Position numbers and translations under genes: made by a program. The notes beneath the pieces are model-generated. The model made no database searches. It was not told where the DNA came from and saw nothing but the letters and a program-made list of their open reading frames with translations. 64,000 bases of DNA from RGIG9115 sp045649825 (GTDB lineage: Bacteria > Bacillota > Clostridia > UBA1381), in contig JAZRQO010000027.1 of assembly GCA_045649825.1 (NCBI GenBank), forward strand, positions 57,434 through 121,433, written 5' to 3'. Numbering within the stretch: the stretch's first letter is position 1; each line of letters begins with the position of its first letter. Of this stretch, positions 1 through 8,029 are shown one piece after another.

Positions 1-128
1 AAGTTCTTTCGTTCAGTGCACTGCTAACAGAAGGAATTCGAGAAGGACGCCCCATTTGCCTCGCACCAACCGGCAACTCTCTCTATGTTCTTTCCAACCT
101 ACTGATTTCTGCTCAATCGCATTTATTA
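1..128 (-). ncRNA. T-box riboswitch leader (partial, runs off the left edge)
   Basis: Read on the minus strand from about 128 down to 1, this looks like Stem I of a T-box leader. An AGTA element (about 103-100) is followed by the AGAGAG distal bulge (about 83-77). Next comes the apical hairpin TTGCC / GGCAA around a GGTTGGTGCGA loop (about 76-56), then the descending side with a CGAATTCC specifier-loop segment near 39-32. T-box leaders sense uncharged tRNA and control aminoacyl-tRNA synthetase, amino-acid synthesis or transport genes. The antiterminator and the controlled gene lie outside the window. Read after the GAA, the specifier would be TTC (Phe). Shifted by one base it would be TCC (Ser). 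I cannot decide between them. Confidence 0.8.
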
Positions 129-134
129 AAATGT

Positions 135-163
135 ATTATACCACTTTACACCGATAAAGTCAA
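135..163 (-). promoter_or_regulatory. Promoter of the T-box leader
   Basis: On the minus strand, TTGACT (163-158) is separated by exactly 17 bp from a perfect TATAAT (140-135). The predicted transcript starts near 128, just before the T-box Stem I. This is a strong housekeeping-type promoter and independent support for the leader call. Confidence 0.85.
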
Positions 164-199
164 TAGTTTTTTTAAAATATACATTTTATTTTGTGTTGA

Positions 200-376
200 A
201 TTGTCAATGATGGGTGGATAAAAGAAGAAATGAAAATAGATTTTAATTTAAAATCAGTTGAAAGCATACCGTTGTTTATTGAAAGCTATGTTCATTACTT
301 TAATAACGAAAGATTATCATACAAATTAAATTACAAAACCCCTGTTCAATATAGAATCGAACAGGGGTTTGCATAA
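200..376 (+). pseudogene. IS3-family transposase (OrfB) C-terminal remnant
   Basis: A short frame ending in TAA at 374-376 encodes the last ~58 residues of an IS3/IS150-type OrfB. It can be read from about 200, with an ATG at 230. Recognisable pieces are the GWIKEE segment, the YVHYFNNERL block and the KTPVQYR block close to the terminus, which are conserved at the end of the integrase (DDE) domain. The catalytic part and OrfA are absent, and an in-frame stop (197-199) precedes the homologous stretch. It is therefore a dead fragment. It begins within about 40 bp of the T-box promoter. Confidence 0.8.
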
Positions 377-389
377 TTCGTGGTTTTTA

Positions 390-415
390 GTGTCTACTTT
401 TGCTTGACAAGTTCA
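390..415 (+). repeat. Right terminal inverted repeat of the decayed IS3-family element
   Basis: The stretch beginning GTGTCTAC and ending GACAAGTTCA lies 14 bp after the transposase stop. It has the form of an IS150-group right end; read in reverse it starts TGAACTTGTC. No matching left end is visible upstream, so the element is 5'-truncated. Confidence 0.6.
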
Positions 416-442
416 CTTAGCTGGTGGTTTTCGTTACACAAG

Positions 443-480
443 AAAACACGTACACGGAAAACTATCCGTGTACGTGAAAA
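443..480 (-). terminator. Perfect 12-bp hairpin, probable minus-strand terminator
   Basis: CACGTACACGGA (447-458) and TCCGTGTACGTG (465-476) form perfect arms around a 6-nt loop. On the minus strand the stem is followed by TTTTCTTGT. It would end transcription from the minus-strand genes at 657-1560. It sits next to a 13-bp copy of the tmRNA 3' end (484-496), just as the real tmRNA end is followed by its terminator. Confidence 0.55.
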
Positions 481-483
481 TCG

Positions 484-496
484 TTGGTGGAGCTGA
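484..496. repeat. 13-bp direct repeat of the tmRNA 3' end (att-like)
   Basis: TTGGTGGAGCTGA at 484-496 is identical to 1639-1651, the 3'-terminal CCA and acceptor-stem segment of tmRNA. Integrative elements often use the ssrA 3' end as attachment site and leave such a copy at the far junction. About 1155 bp separate the copies. From 497 to 656 I see no convincing gene or RNA. Confidence 0.4.
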
Positions 497-656
497 AATA
501 TGCAGATAGAATATCACTTAACCCCACCACTTCGGCATCTTCGGGCAACACCACCCAAAAACACAATAAATTTTATCTTCGACTTAGTAGTCGAGCGACT
601 GACAATTCATTTCGGTAATCTTACTGTCGTGATGTTGTGCTTCGATAGCGACTCGA

Positions 657-1067
657 TTAATATTGTTTTTTTATATAACTCATAACATTCGAGTCAAGAG
701 TATATATTCCCACATACGGAAGTTCAAAGTATGTTACTCCGTATTTTTCATATATGTATCCATGTCCGAAATATGAAATATCCTCTGATTTTATAATAAT
801 AGTATAGTAAGGTACTGAACCCGGACTATCCTCTACGCTAGGCAATCTTGTAGGCTTTACTTTGCTGATATACTCATACAAAATTTCAGCATCTTCACCA
901 GTTAAACTGACTGCTTCGTTATTCCTTGAGATAGTTATGGATTCTACCGATGAATAATCAGGATAATCGAATTTCTCAGCTTTCGGAAAAAAGAAATCAA
1001 AAACCAAATATACTGACGTTAAAAAGAATAATAAGACTATCCCTATTACTATTAAAATCTTTTTCAT
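657..1067 (-). CDS. Small membrane-anchored protein, DUF5301-like
   Basis: A 136-residue protein starting at the ATG at 1067, which has a GGGAG ribosome binding site about 7 nt upstream. An ATG-less extension of 13 codons is open but has no such site. Residues 1-25 form a hydrophobic signal-anchor (MKKILIVIG...). The rest is a soluble extracytoplasmic domain with a PTRLPSVED segment and a C-terminal GYIYEKYG...ELPYVGIY block. The pattern resembles the DUF5301 family of small Firmicutes exported proteins, whose function is unknown; this assignment is from memory of the pattern. It lies in the gene-poor stretch between the two copies of the tmRNA 3' end, so it may be cargo of a decayed element. 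Confidence 0.6.
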   Translation of the reverse strand: MKKILIVIGIVLLFFLTSVYLVFDFFFPKAEKFDYPDYSSVESITISRNNEAVSLTGEDAEILYEYISKVKPTRLPSVEDSPGSVPYYTIIIKSEDISYFGHGYIYEKYGVTYFELPYVGIYTLDSNVMSYIKKQY

Positions 1068-1221
1068 AGTATAACTCCCAACAACAAAATATAAAAGTAA
1101 ATTCAACTGAATTAGAACATTTAAGATTATAATTTAAATCAGTACAAACAATTTAGTTATAAGCCACTTTACTCATACATTGTACAACATAAAGACGAAA
1201 ATGTCAAATATTAAATTTTTA

Positions 1222-1560
1222 TCAAATCCCTATCTTTAATTGAACAGCCTTACCATCTTTTTTTACTGTCACATTCCCTGTCGTGAGATTCCATTCCACA
1301 TCGACAGTATAGTTTGAAGCATCCGTAATAAAATCAGTTATCCCCAAAAAATCATACGTTTTATTTGCATCAATTATTAACAGATTATGTTTTTCTGCAA
1401 AATCAAATAATTCATCCTCGGTCATATTCTTAAAAGCTGCATTGTTAGCAAGTTCTCTGCCTACTTGATTATTCCATAAATCCATAAGATTTATAGCGGA
1501 AAAACCGTTAATTTCACCTAAACAAAAAAATACAAAATTGTGGGATTTTATTATATTCAA
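1222..1560 (-). pseudogene. Probable 5'-decayed gene; fragment with a DLWNNQVGREL motif
   Basis: A 112-residue frame whose first usable codon is a TTG at 1560 with no clear ribosome binding site. The core DLWNNQVGRELANN (about residues 27-40) resembles the C-terminal part of DUF6973-type domains, found in exported or toxin-like Firmicutes proteins. The preceding residues do not look like a natural N-terminus. The downstream part (TYDFLGITDFITDA, then a Val/Thr-rich strand) looks like genuine protein. I read it as the surviving 3' end of a longer gene. A real small ORF cannot be excluded. The 660-bp block holding this and the neighbouring DUF5301-like gene has little else. Confidence 0.4.
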
Positions 1561-1604
1561 CCCACATATAAGTAATCTATAGCAATATTATTACAAAAAT
1601 TCCA

Positions 1605-1636
1605 AGCAAAAAACACATCCTGACGGACGTGTTTTT
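1605..1636 (-). terminator. tmRNA rho-independent terminator
   Basis: On the minus strand AAACACGTCC - GTCA - GGATGTGTTT (634-611 within this line of sequence, 1634-1611 in the window) is followed by a run of T. It begins 5 nt past the tmRNA CCA end. Confidence 0.8.
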
Positions 1637-1639
1637 CAT

Positions 1640-1986
1640 TGGTGGAGCTGAGGAGAATCGAACTCCTGTCCGAAAATAAATCCATACAAAATTCTACGGG
1701 TGTAGGCTATGATTTTAATTCCCTGAGCTTTGGCTTACATAGCCATAATTCAAAGCCCGGTAGCCTCTTGTGCATGACATCGGCTGAGGCAATCCGACAT
1801 TCACGTTCACCACTGGTATTCGCCTTATTCTATGCCGTGGTACTCACAGATAAGACGGCTGCACTTAGGCAGCGTATGCTAAATTTTCGTTAGCGTTTAT
1901 ATTTAAAGTCAGGACGTTTAAAGTGGGCTCCCAATCACTACCCGCCTTTCATACTTCACTATCCCCGTCGAAGCCATTGCAGCCCC
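1640..1986 (-). ncRNA. ssrA: Transfer-messenger RNA (tmRNA)
   Basis: A 347-nt tmRNA. The 5' end GGGGCTG (from 1986) pairs with CAGCTCC before the encoded ACCA at the 3' end (1640). A tRNA-like T arm is visible near 1655-1675. The tag frame reads GCT AAC GAA AAT TTA GCA TAC GCT GCC TAA (1894-1865), giving ANENLAYAA, close to the canonical ssrA degradation tag. tmRNA with SmpB rescues stalled ribosomes and tags the incomplete peptide for proteolysis. smpB lies immediately upstream on the same strand, 22 bp away. The 3' end is repeated at 484-496. Confidence 0.96.
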
Positions 1987-2008
1987 ATATATAAGGATAA
2001 TAGCATAA

Positions 2009-2482
2009 TCAACTGTTATTCTTTTCTTTCATGGCACGGTCCATATTACGTTTCGCATCGCGCTTAGCAATATCGTCACGTTTATCGTAGAGCTTTTTAC
2101 CTTTACAAAGAGCAAGGTCTACTTTAACGTATGAGCCTTTAAGATATACCGAAAGAGGTATAAGCGAAAATCCTGTTTGCTTAATCTGTCCGATAAGCTT
2201 TCTTATCTGGGCTTTATGAAGAAGAAGCTTCTTTTCACGAAGGGGGTCTCTGTTAAATATATTACCTTGTTCGTAAGGGCTTATATTCATACCCAGGAGA
2301 TAAACCTCGCCGTTTTTGATTGATCCGTAGGAATCGGATATATTAACCTTTCCCTGACGTACAGATTTTACCTCTGTTCCGAAAAGCTCAATTCCTGCCT
2401 CGAAATTTTCCATAATGAAATACTCGTGGCGCGCCTTCTTATTCTGAGCAATAACCTTTATACTGTCTTTTTTATCTGCCAC
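2009..2482 (-). CDS. smpB: SsrA-binding protein SmpB
   Basis: A 157-residue protein, the usual size for SmpB. It binds the tRNA-like domain of tmRNA and delivers it to stalled ribosomes. The N-terminal half carries the family signature (NKKARHEYFI, then GTEVKSVRQGKVNI near residues 34-48). The C-terminal tail is Lys/Arg-rich (LYDKRDDIAKRDAKR), as needed to enter the mRNA channel. The start is GTG at 2482 with a GGGGGAGGGG ribosome binding site about 6 nt upstream. The gene is transcribed toward tmRNA, only 22 bp away, so the two partners may share a transcript. Confidence 0.97.
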   Translation of the reverse strand: MADKKDSIKVIAQNKKARHEYFIMENFEAGIELFGTEVKSVRQGKVNISDSYGSIKNGEVYLLGMNISPYEQGNIFNRDPLREKKLLLHKAQIRKLIGQIKQTGFSLIPLSVYLKGSYVKVDLALCKGKKLYDKRDDIAKRDAKRNMDRAMKEKNNS

Positions 2483-2509
2483 GTGTATTCCCCTCCCCCG
2501 GCAATTTAT

Positions 2510-2537
2510 TCAGCAGGGCAAACAATGCCCTGCTGAT
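2510..2537 (-). terminator. Hairpin between rnj and smpB
   Basis: TCAGCAGGGC and GCCCTGCTGA form perfect 10-bp arms around a 7-nt loop. There is no strong T-run after it on the minus strand. It may be a processing or stability element rather than a full terminator. Confidence 0.5.
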
Positions 2538-2608
2538 ATATACTAACATAACTTTATTTATTTTGCAACCGTAAATTTTAAAATTCACAAATTATTAATC
2601 ATTACAGA

Positions 2609-4276
2609 TTAAATTTCTTCTATAATCGGCAAAATCATAGGATTTCTCTTAGTTTTACCGAAAATATAACGTGCAACATCGTTACGTAGTGAATTTTTAA
2701 GAGTTGACCAATCTGATGAGCGTTTTGAAAGGCAGATTTCCACGCTTTCCTGTGCTACATCACGGATATCCTCTATAAGCTCCTCCGCCTCGCGTACATA
2801 AACAAAACCACGGCTTATAACATCGGGCTTAGACACAAGTTTATGGTCCTCTCCCGAAATAGTAACAACAACGATAATCAAACCGTCCTGCGCAAGATGC
2901 TTTCTGTCCCTGAGGACGATATTACCCACGTCGCCAACTCCAAGACCGTCTACAAGAATCTTGCCATTTTGAACTGTTCCGTTTACCTTAGCACTATTTT
3001 CATCAATTTCAAGCACGCTTCCGTTACTCAAAATAAATGCATTTTTTGAAGGCACTCCAACCTTTTCGGCAAGTTCCGCATGAAGCATAAGGTGCCTGCA
3101 TTCGCCGTGTACGGGTATAAAATACTTAGGCTTGGCAAGAGCAAGTATAAGCTTAAGTTCTTCCTGGCAGGCATGCCCGGAAACGTGAACCTCAGCCAAA
3201 GATTTGTAAATAACCGAAGCACCGATTTTGAAAAGCTCATTTACAACATTTGAAACCGCTTTTTCATTACCCGGAATAGGGGTTGCAGAAATTATAATTA
3301 AATCATCCTTAGTAACTTCAACCTTACGATGGTCGGAGTATGCCATACGGCTAAGGGCACTCATCGGCTCACCCTGGCTTCCCGTCGTGATAATAACAAC
3401 CTGATCAGGTCTGTATTTATTAATATTATCAATATTTATAAGAACACCCTCAGGCACTTTCATATATCCCATAAGAATAGAAAGCTCTACAATATTTTCC
3501 ATACTTCTGCCAGAAACGGCAACCTTACGCTTATTCTTTGCAGCAGCATCTATTATTTGCTGAACCCGGTGAACATTGGATGCAAATGTAGCAACAATGA
3601 TACGCTTATTGCAATTCTGAAAAATCTTTTCGAACTGCTCACCAACAGAACGCTCACTCATTGCAAAGCCTGAACGTTCAACATTTGTACTGTCAGACAA
3701 AAGTGCAAGCACGCCTTCATTGCCAAGCTCACCTATTCTTGCTAAGTCAATCATTTCGCCAACTATGGGAGTGGTATCAATTTTAAAGTCACCCATATGG
3801 AGAACCGTACCGAGAGGTGTTTTTATTGCAAGGGCACAAGAGTCTGCAATTGAGTGGTTTGTTCTTACAAATTCAACCGAAAAATTCTTTCCGGCACTAA
3901 CCGTGGTACCTGCTTTAACACGCACAAGCTTCACCTTTGTGAGCATATTATGTTCCTTAAGCTTATGCTCAATAAGTCCGAGTGTAAGTCTTGTTCCGTA
4001 AACGGGAACATTTATAGACTTCAAAAAGAAAGGTATTCCTCCGATATGGTCTTCATGACCGTGGGTAATAAACACACCGAGAATTTTCTGTGCGTTTTTT
4101 TCAAGGTAGGAAATATCGTTAATAACAAGGTCGACACCGGGCATATCCTCATCAGGGAAAGACATACCGCAGTCTACCACAATTATCTCATTTCCATACT
4201 CAATGGCAGTCAAATTTTTTCCGATCTCATTAAGACCGCCAATTGGTATTATTTTTAGTTTTGATTTTTTTGCCAA
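2609..4276 (-). CDS. rnj: Ribonuclease J
   Basis: A 555-residue metallo-beta-lactamase/beta-CASP nuclease. RNase J is the 5'-3' exonuclease and endonuclease of bacteria lacking RNase E and acts in mRNA decay and rRNA maturation. The zinc-binding HGHEDH motif lies at residues 72-77, followed by HMGDFKID, SDSTNVERSG and the C-terminal VHVSGHA and PVHGECRH segments of the beta-CASP fold. I place the start at TTG 4276 because a GGAGG site lies 8 nt upstream and the protein then begins with the usual basic leader LAKKSKLK. The same frame is open 13 codons further to an ATG without a good site. It is a single gene behind its own promoter (4353-4381). Confidence 0.95.
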   Translation of the reverse strand: MAKKSKLKIIPIGGLNEIGKNLTAIEYGNEIIVVDCGMSFPDEDMPGVDLVINDISYLEKNAQKILGVFITHGHEDHIGGIPFFLKSINVPVYGTRLTLGLIEHKLKEHNMLTKVKLVRVKAGTTVSAGKNFSVEFVRTNHSIADSCALAIKTPLGTVLHMGDFKIDTTPIVGEMIDLARIGELGNEGVLALLSDSTNVERSGFAMSERSVGEQFEKIFQNCNKRIIVATFASNVHRVQQIIDAAAKNKRKVAVSGRSMENIVELSILMGYMKVPEGVLINIDNINKYRPDQVVIITTGSQGEPMSALSRMAYSDHRKVEVTKDDLIIISATPIPGNEKAVSNVVNELFKIGASVIYKSLAEVHVSGHACQEELKLILALAKPKYFIPVHGECRHLMLHAELAEKVGVPSKNAFILSNGSVLEIDENSAKVNGTVQNGKILVDGLGVGDVGNIVLRDRKHLAQDGLIIVVVTISGEDHKLVSKPDVISRGFVYVREAEELIEDIRDVAQESVEICLSKRSSDWSTLKNSLRNDVARYIFGKTKRNPMILPIIEEI

Positions 4277-4352
4277 AATATAAACCTCCGTAATTTCTGA
4301 ATATTTTCCGCTCAAATAAAATTTTTAAAAAACCGAACAAAACATTAATATT

Positions 4353-4381
4353 ATTATATCAAAACAATACTTATATGTCAA
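4353..4381 (-). promoter_or_regulatory. Promoter of RNase J
   Basis: Minus strand TTGACA (4381-4376), 17-bp spacer, TATAAT (4358-4353). Both boxes match consensus. The leader before the TTG start is about 70 nt. Confidence 0.85.
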
Positions 4382-4421
4382 CCGACACGAAGAAAGTTAA
4401 CAAAAATTATACAAATCCATA

Positions 4422-5693
4422 TTATTTGGAAAGATTGATTATGTTCTGCGCGGCAACCATTAGTCCAAGCTTTGCTGATTCATAAGTAAGACCGCCCTGA
4501 AGATAGCCGATATATGGCTCTCTCATAGGTCCATCAGCACTAAGCTCTATGCTTGAGCCTTGATTGAATGCACCTGCCGCCATAACAACCTCATCCTGAT
4601 AACCAGGCATTGCCCAGGGCTGAGGTACCACAAAAGAATCAACCGGTGCTCCCTTCTGAATCCCTGCACAAAAAGCTACAAGATTTTCTGGAGTTCCCAA
4701 TTTTATTGCCTCTATAATATCATGACGTTCTTCATTCCATGCAGGCTCTGTTTCAAAGCCAAGCTTTTCAAACACACAGGCTGCAAGAACTGCTGATTTT
4801 ACTGCATTGGAAACAACGTGGGGTGCAAAAAACAAGCCCTGATATGCACTTTTGTTAAATTCCAGGCTCGCACCTGCCTCCTTACCTATTCCAACAGAAG
4901 TAAGGCGATATGCACACTTTTCTATAAGCTCTGCTTTTCCTGCTATATATCCTCCCGTGGGTGCTATTCCGCCGCCGGGATTTTTAATAAGAGAACCGCA
5001 GATTATATCCGCGCCGTAGGATGTAGGTTCTGCTTCGTCTACAAATTCGCCGTAGCAATTATCAACCATACAAATTGTTTCAGGGGATATACTTTTTATA
5101 AAACGTACTATTTCACCGATTTTTGCAGCACTGTATGTAGGTCGTGTACCATACCCCTTTGAACGCTGAATTGTAACAAGCTTTACAAATTCTTCTGACA
5201 GCACTGATTTAATTCCTTTAAAATCAGGCTCACCATCGTGAAGCAAGGATACCTCTTTATAGTTCACACCAAAGTCTGCAAGGGAGCCGTTACCTGCTTC
5301 ACCAGCGATTCCGATTACTTCTTCGAGTGTATCGTAAGGTCTGCCTGTTACTGACACAAGCGTATCACCGGGGCGGAGTATTCCGAATAGAACAGTAGAA
5401 AGAGTATGTGTTCCCGAAATCAACTGATGACGTACAAGTGCATCCTCGCACTCAAATATATCGGCATAAACACGATCAAGTGTATCCCTGCCAAGGTCAT
5501 CATATCCATAGCCGTATGTAGGCATAAAATGAGCTTCCGATACACGGTTATCGGCAAACGCTTTCATAACCTTCCACTGATTATGCTCTGCAATTTTTTC
5601 TATTGTAGAAAAGGCAGGTCGTACCTGTTTTTCACATTCTTCAAAAAGCTCCTGTATTTCAGGGCTTATTCCGAAATCTTTAGCTAAATTCAT
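4422..5693 (-). CDS. Methionine gamma-lyase family PLP enzyme (YnbB/aluminium-resistance type)
   Basis: A 423-residue fold-type I pyridoxal-phosphate enzyme of the family labelled methionine gamma-lyase or aluminium resistance protein (YnbB in Bacillus). Visible features are the HQLISGTHTL segment near residue 92, the MVDNCYGEF strand with the cofactor-binding Asp near 216, and GSLIKNPGGG with the presumed Schiff-base lysine near 238. The C-terminal segment MREPYIGYLQGG is also conserved. Family members are thought to act on sulfur amino acids, but the substrate is not established for most of them. The gene stands alone between rnj and recD2. The start ATG at 5693 gives the typical N-terminus of the family. 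Confidence 0.85.
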   Translation of the reverse strand: MNLAKDFGISPEIQELFEECEKQVRPAFSTIEKIAEHNQWKVMKAFADNRVSEAHFMPTYGYGYDDLGRDTLDRVYADIFECEDALVRHQLISGTHTLSTVLFGILRPGDTLVSVTGRPYDTLEEVIGIAGEAGNGSLADFGVNYKEVSLLHDGEPDFKGIKSVLSEEFVKLVTIQRSKGYGTRPTYSAAKIGEIVRFIKSISPETICMVDNCYGEFVDEAEPTSYGADIICGSLIKNPGGGIAPTGGYIAGKAELIEKCAYRLTSVGIGKEAGASLEFNKSAYQGLFFAPHVVSNAVKSAVLAACVFEKLGFETEPAWNEERHDIIEAIKLGTPENLVAFCAGIQKGAPVDSFVVPQPWAMPGYQDEVVMAAGAFNQGSSIELSADGPMREPYIGYLQGGLTYESAKLGLMVAAQNIINLSK

Positions 5694-5792
5694 TTCAAAT
5701 CCTCGTTTTCTGTAGCTTTAGTATTTTTGTTACACAAATATTCTTAACCAAATAGTTCAAAAATATCCGTAATCTTCATACAATTCTGAATT

Positions 5793-8024
5793 TTATAACA
5801 AATCAAAATCCTCGGTTGTTTTTGCAAGCTTTTCGCAAAGTCCCGTATAGCGGTCGTTTTCTGAGTTGTTTTTTGTCATATACTCCACAGCAGCTTCATC
5901 ACCCACCAGAATAACCATTGTTTTTGCTCTTGTTACTGCAGTATAAAATAAATTTCTGCACATAAGCATCTGAGGGAATTGCCACACAGGCATAACAACG
6001 TAGGGAAATTCACTTCCCTGACTTTTATGAACGGTTATGGCGTATGCAAGATCGAGTTCTTCAAGCTGATTAAAAGGATATTCACACCTTTTATCCTCAT
6101 CAAAAATTACTACCATATATTTATCAATAACGGATATTTCGGAAATCCTGCCCATATCTCCGTTAAATATTCCAACGCCGCTGTCACCTATCTCCCTTGT
6201 GTAGTACAGGTCGTAGTTATTTTTCGTTTGCATAACCCTGTCCCCCACTCGGAATACTGTTTTACCGTAGCTATACTCCGCTTTTGTGACGTTTGGGGGA
6301 TTAAGAGCATTCTGGAGCTGTTTGTTAAGGTTAACAGAGCCGCATATACCCTTTTTTGAAGGCGAAATCACCTGTATATCCGAAAAAGCATCCAAGCCAT
6401 AGGTAGACGTAAGTCTTGACGTGCAAAGCTCGGTGATAGTAGCAAGCACAGAATCCGCATTTTTCCTTGGCAGAAAGAAAAAATCCTTGGTTTTGCATGA
6501 AAGTTCAGGGATTTCCCCCTTATTGATTGAATGAGCATTCATAACAATAAGGCTTTCTTCCGCCTGCCTGAAAATATGCGTGAGCTTAATTACAGGGACT
6601 GCTTTGCTTTTAATTATATCATTGAGCACATTTCCCGGACCGACTGAGGGCAACTGGTCTGCATCTCCTGAAAGAATAAGCCGTGTTCCCGGTGCGATTG
6701 CTTTAAGGAGAGCATACATAAGATAAGTATCAATCATACTTGCCTCATCAAGGATAACCACATCAGCTTTTATTGGATTACTCTCATCAAAAGTAAAACG
6801 CAGAGCTCCTTCCTCACCTGAGGCACCAAGCAGTCTGTGAATGGTTTTTGCTTCCATCCCTGTTACCTGGGACATTCTCTTTGCCGCACGTCCCGTGGGA
6901 GCCGCAAGTGCAACCTTCATCTGAAGCTCATCAAAAAGCCTCAGAATCGTGTTAATAATAGTGGTTTTTCCCGTTCCCGGTCCACCTGTAATAACCATAC
7001 ATCCGCAGTCACTTACCGCTGTTACGGCAGCGTTTTTCTGCTCGGGCGCAAACTGAATACCTGATGCTTTTTCAAAGCTTTCAATTCTTTGAAGCGTCAG
7101 AGCATCAGACATAAGCGCCTCACCAAACCCTACTGAAAGGGATTTTAGTCTGGAAGCAGTATAGCTTTCAGCTTTATACAGGCTCGAAAGATAATATGCA
7201 CTCTCACCATTTACCTTATCAATATAAAAATCTTTTGACATAACAAGGTCAGAAAGGACATTTTCAATATCTGATTCGTCAACCTTTAGATTATATGCCC
7301 CATGTTCAATCATGAGATTTTTGGGGAGATACACATGCCCCCCACCGTATGCTGCCTGCATAAGAAGATATTTAAGTCCCGCTTTCATACGAAGGGGACT
7401 ATTTATTGCAAAGCCTTCTCCAAATGCAATTTTATCTGCCACAGAAAATTTTACCCCATCAATAACATCAGATAAAATATATGGGTTTTGTTTTATCTTC
7501 TCTACTGCATCACTGCCGAATTGCTTATATATTTTAACAGCAAGATTAGCGCTTACATTATAAATCTGCAAATACATTACTATGCTTTGCATAGCCTGAA
7601 TTTCTCTGAAGGATTCACCGATTTTTTCAGCTTTTTTTACAGAAATACCTTTTATTTCAGAAAGACGCAAAGGGTCCTTAAGCATTATATTAAGAGATTC
7701 TTCGCCAAATGCATTTACTATTTTTTTTGCAGTTGCACAACGAACTCCATACACAACACCTGATGACAAATAACGTAATATATCCTGGGCTTTAGTGGGT
7801 AAAACCGTTTTGTAGTATTCTATTCTGAACTGCTCACCGTAATCGGGATGAACAGTCCAATTTCCCGTTACTGATATCTGCTCTCCCTCACTGAGATTTA
7901 CAGTATAACCTGTAACAGTAAATTCTTCATGACTGTCGCTTTCTATTTCAAACACGGTATAACCATTTTCGTCATTATAATATATGATTTCGGCGACAGT
8001 TCCGATAATCGTGATTTTTTCCAT
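5793..8024 (-). CDS. recD2: RecD2-type ATP-dependent 5'-3' DNA helicase
   Basis: A 743-residue SF1B helicase of the RecD2 class found in bacteria that use AddAB instead of RecBCD. The N-terminal ~200 residues are the RecD2-specific OB and helix-hairpin-helix region. Walker A GGPGTGKTT lies at 347-355, followed by ILDEASMID (Walker B), LTHIFRQA and, near the C-terminus, VHKSQGSEF. RecD2 unwinds 5'-tailed duplex DNA and functions in replication-fork maintenance and repair. The C-terminal end of the gene is 98 bp from the PLP lyase, and the start is 5 bp after the pseudouridine synthase stop, so recD2 is probably cotranscribed with that upstream gene. Confidence 0.94.
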   Translation of the reverse strand: MEKITIIGTVAEIIYYNDENGYTVFEIESDSHEEFTVTGYTVNLSEGEQISVTGNWTVHPDYGEQFRIEYYKTVLPTKAQDILRYLSSGVVYGVRCATAKKIVNAFGEESLNIMLKDPLRLSEIKGISVKKAEKIGESFREIQAMQSIVMYLQIYNVSANLAVKIYKQFGSDAVEKIKQNPYILSDVIDGVKFSVADKIAFGEGFAINSPLRMKAGLKYLLMQAAYGGGHVYLPKNLMIEHGAYNLKVDESDIENVLSDLVMSKDFYIDKVNGESAYYLSSLYKAESYTASRLKSLSVGFGEALMSDALTLQRIESFEKASGIQFAPEQKNAAVTAVSDCGCMVITGGPGTGKTTIINTILRLFDELQMKVALAAPTGRAAKRMSQVTGMEAKTIHRLLGASGEEGALRFTFDESNPIKADVVILDEASMIDTYLMYALLKAIAPGTRLILSGDADQLPSVGPGNVLNDIIKSKAVPVIKLTHIFRQAEESLIVMNAHSINKGEIPELSCKTKDFFFLPRKNADSVLATITELCTSRLTSTYGLDAFSDIQVISPSKKGICGSVNLNKQLQNALNPPNVTKAEYSYGKTVFRVGDRVMQTKNNYDLYYTREIGDSGVGIFNGDMGRISEISVIDKYMVVIFDEDKRCEYPFNQLEELDLAYAITVHKSQGSEFPYVVMPVWQFPQMLMCRNLFYTAVTRAKTMVILVGDEAAVEYMTKNNSENDRYTGLCEKLAKTTEDFDLL

Positions 8025-8029
8025 TATTT

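Noticed and set aside
500..685. A 61-codon open frame on the plus strand
   Set aside because: No ribosome binding site and no sequence resembling a protein family; it overlaps the 3' end of a better-supported minus-strand gene.
1639..1893. An 84-codon plus-strand open frame
   Set aside because: It is the antisense of tmRNA.
2843..4258. Four plus-strand open frames inside the RNase J gene
   Set aside because: All are antisense shadows of a well-conserved minus-strand protein, with no ribosome binding sites.
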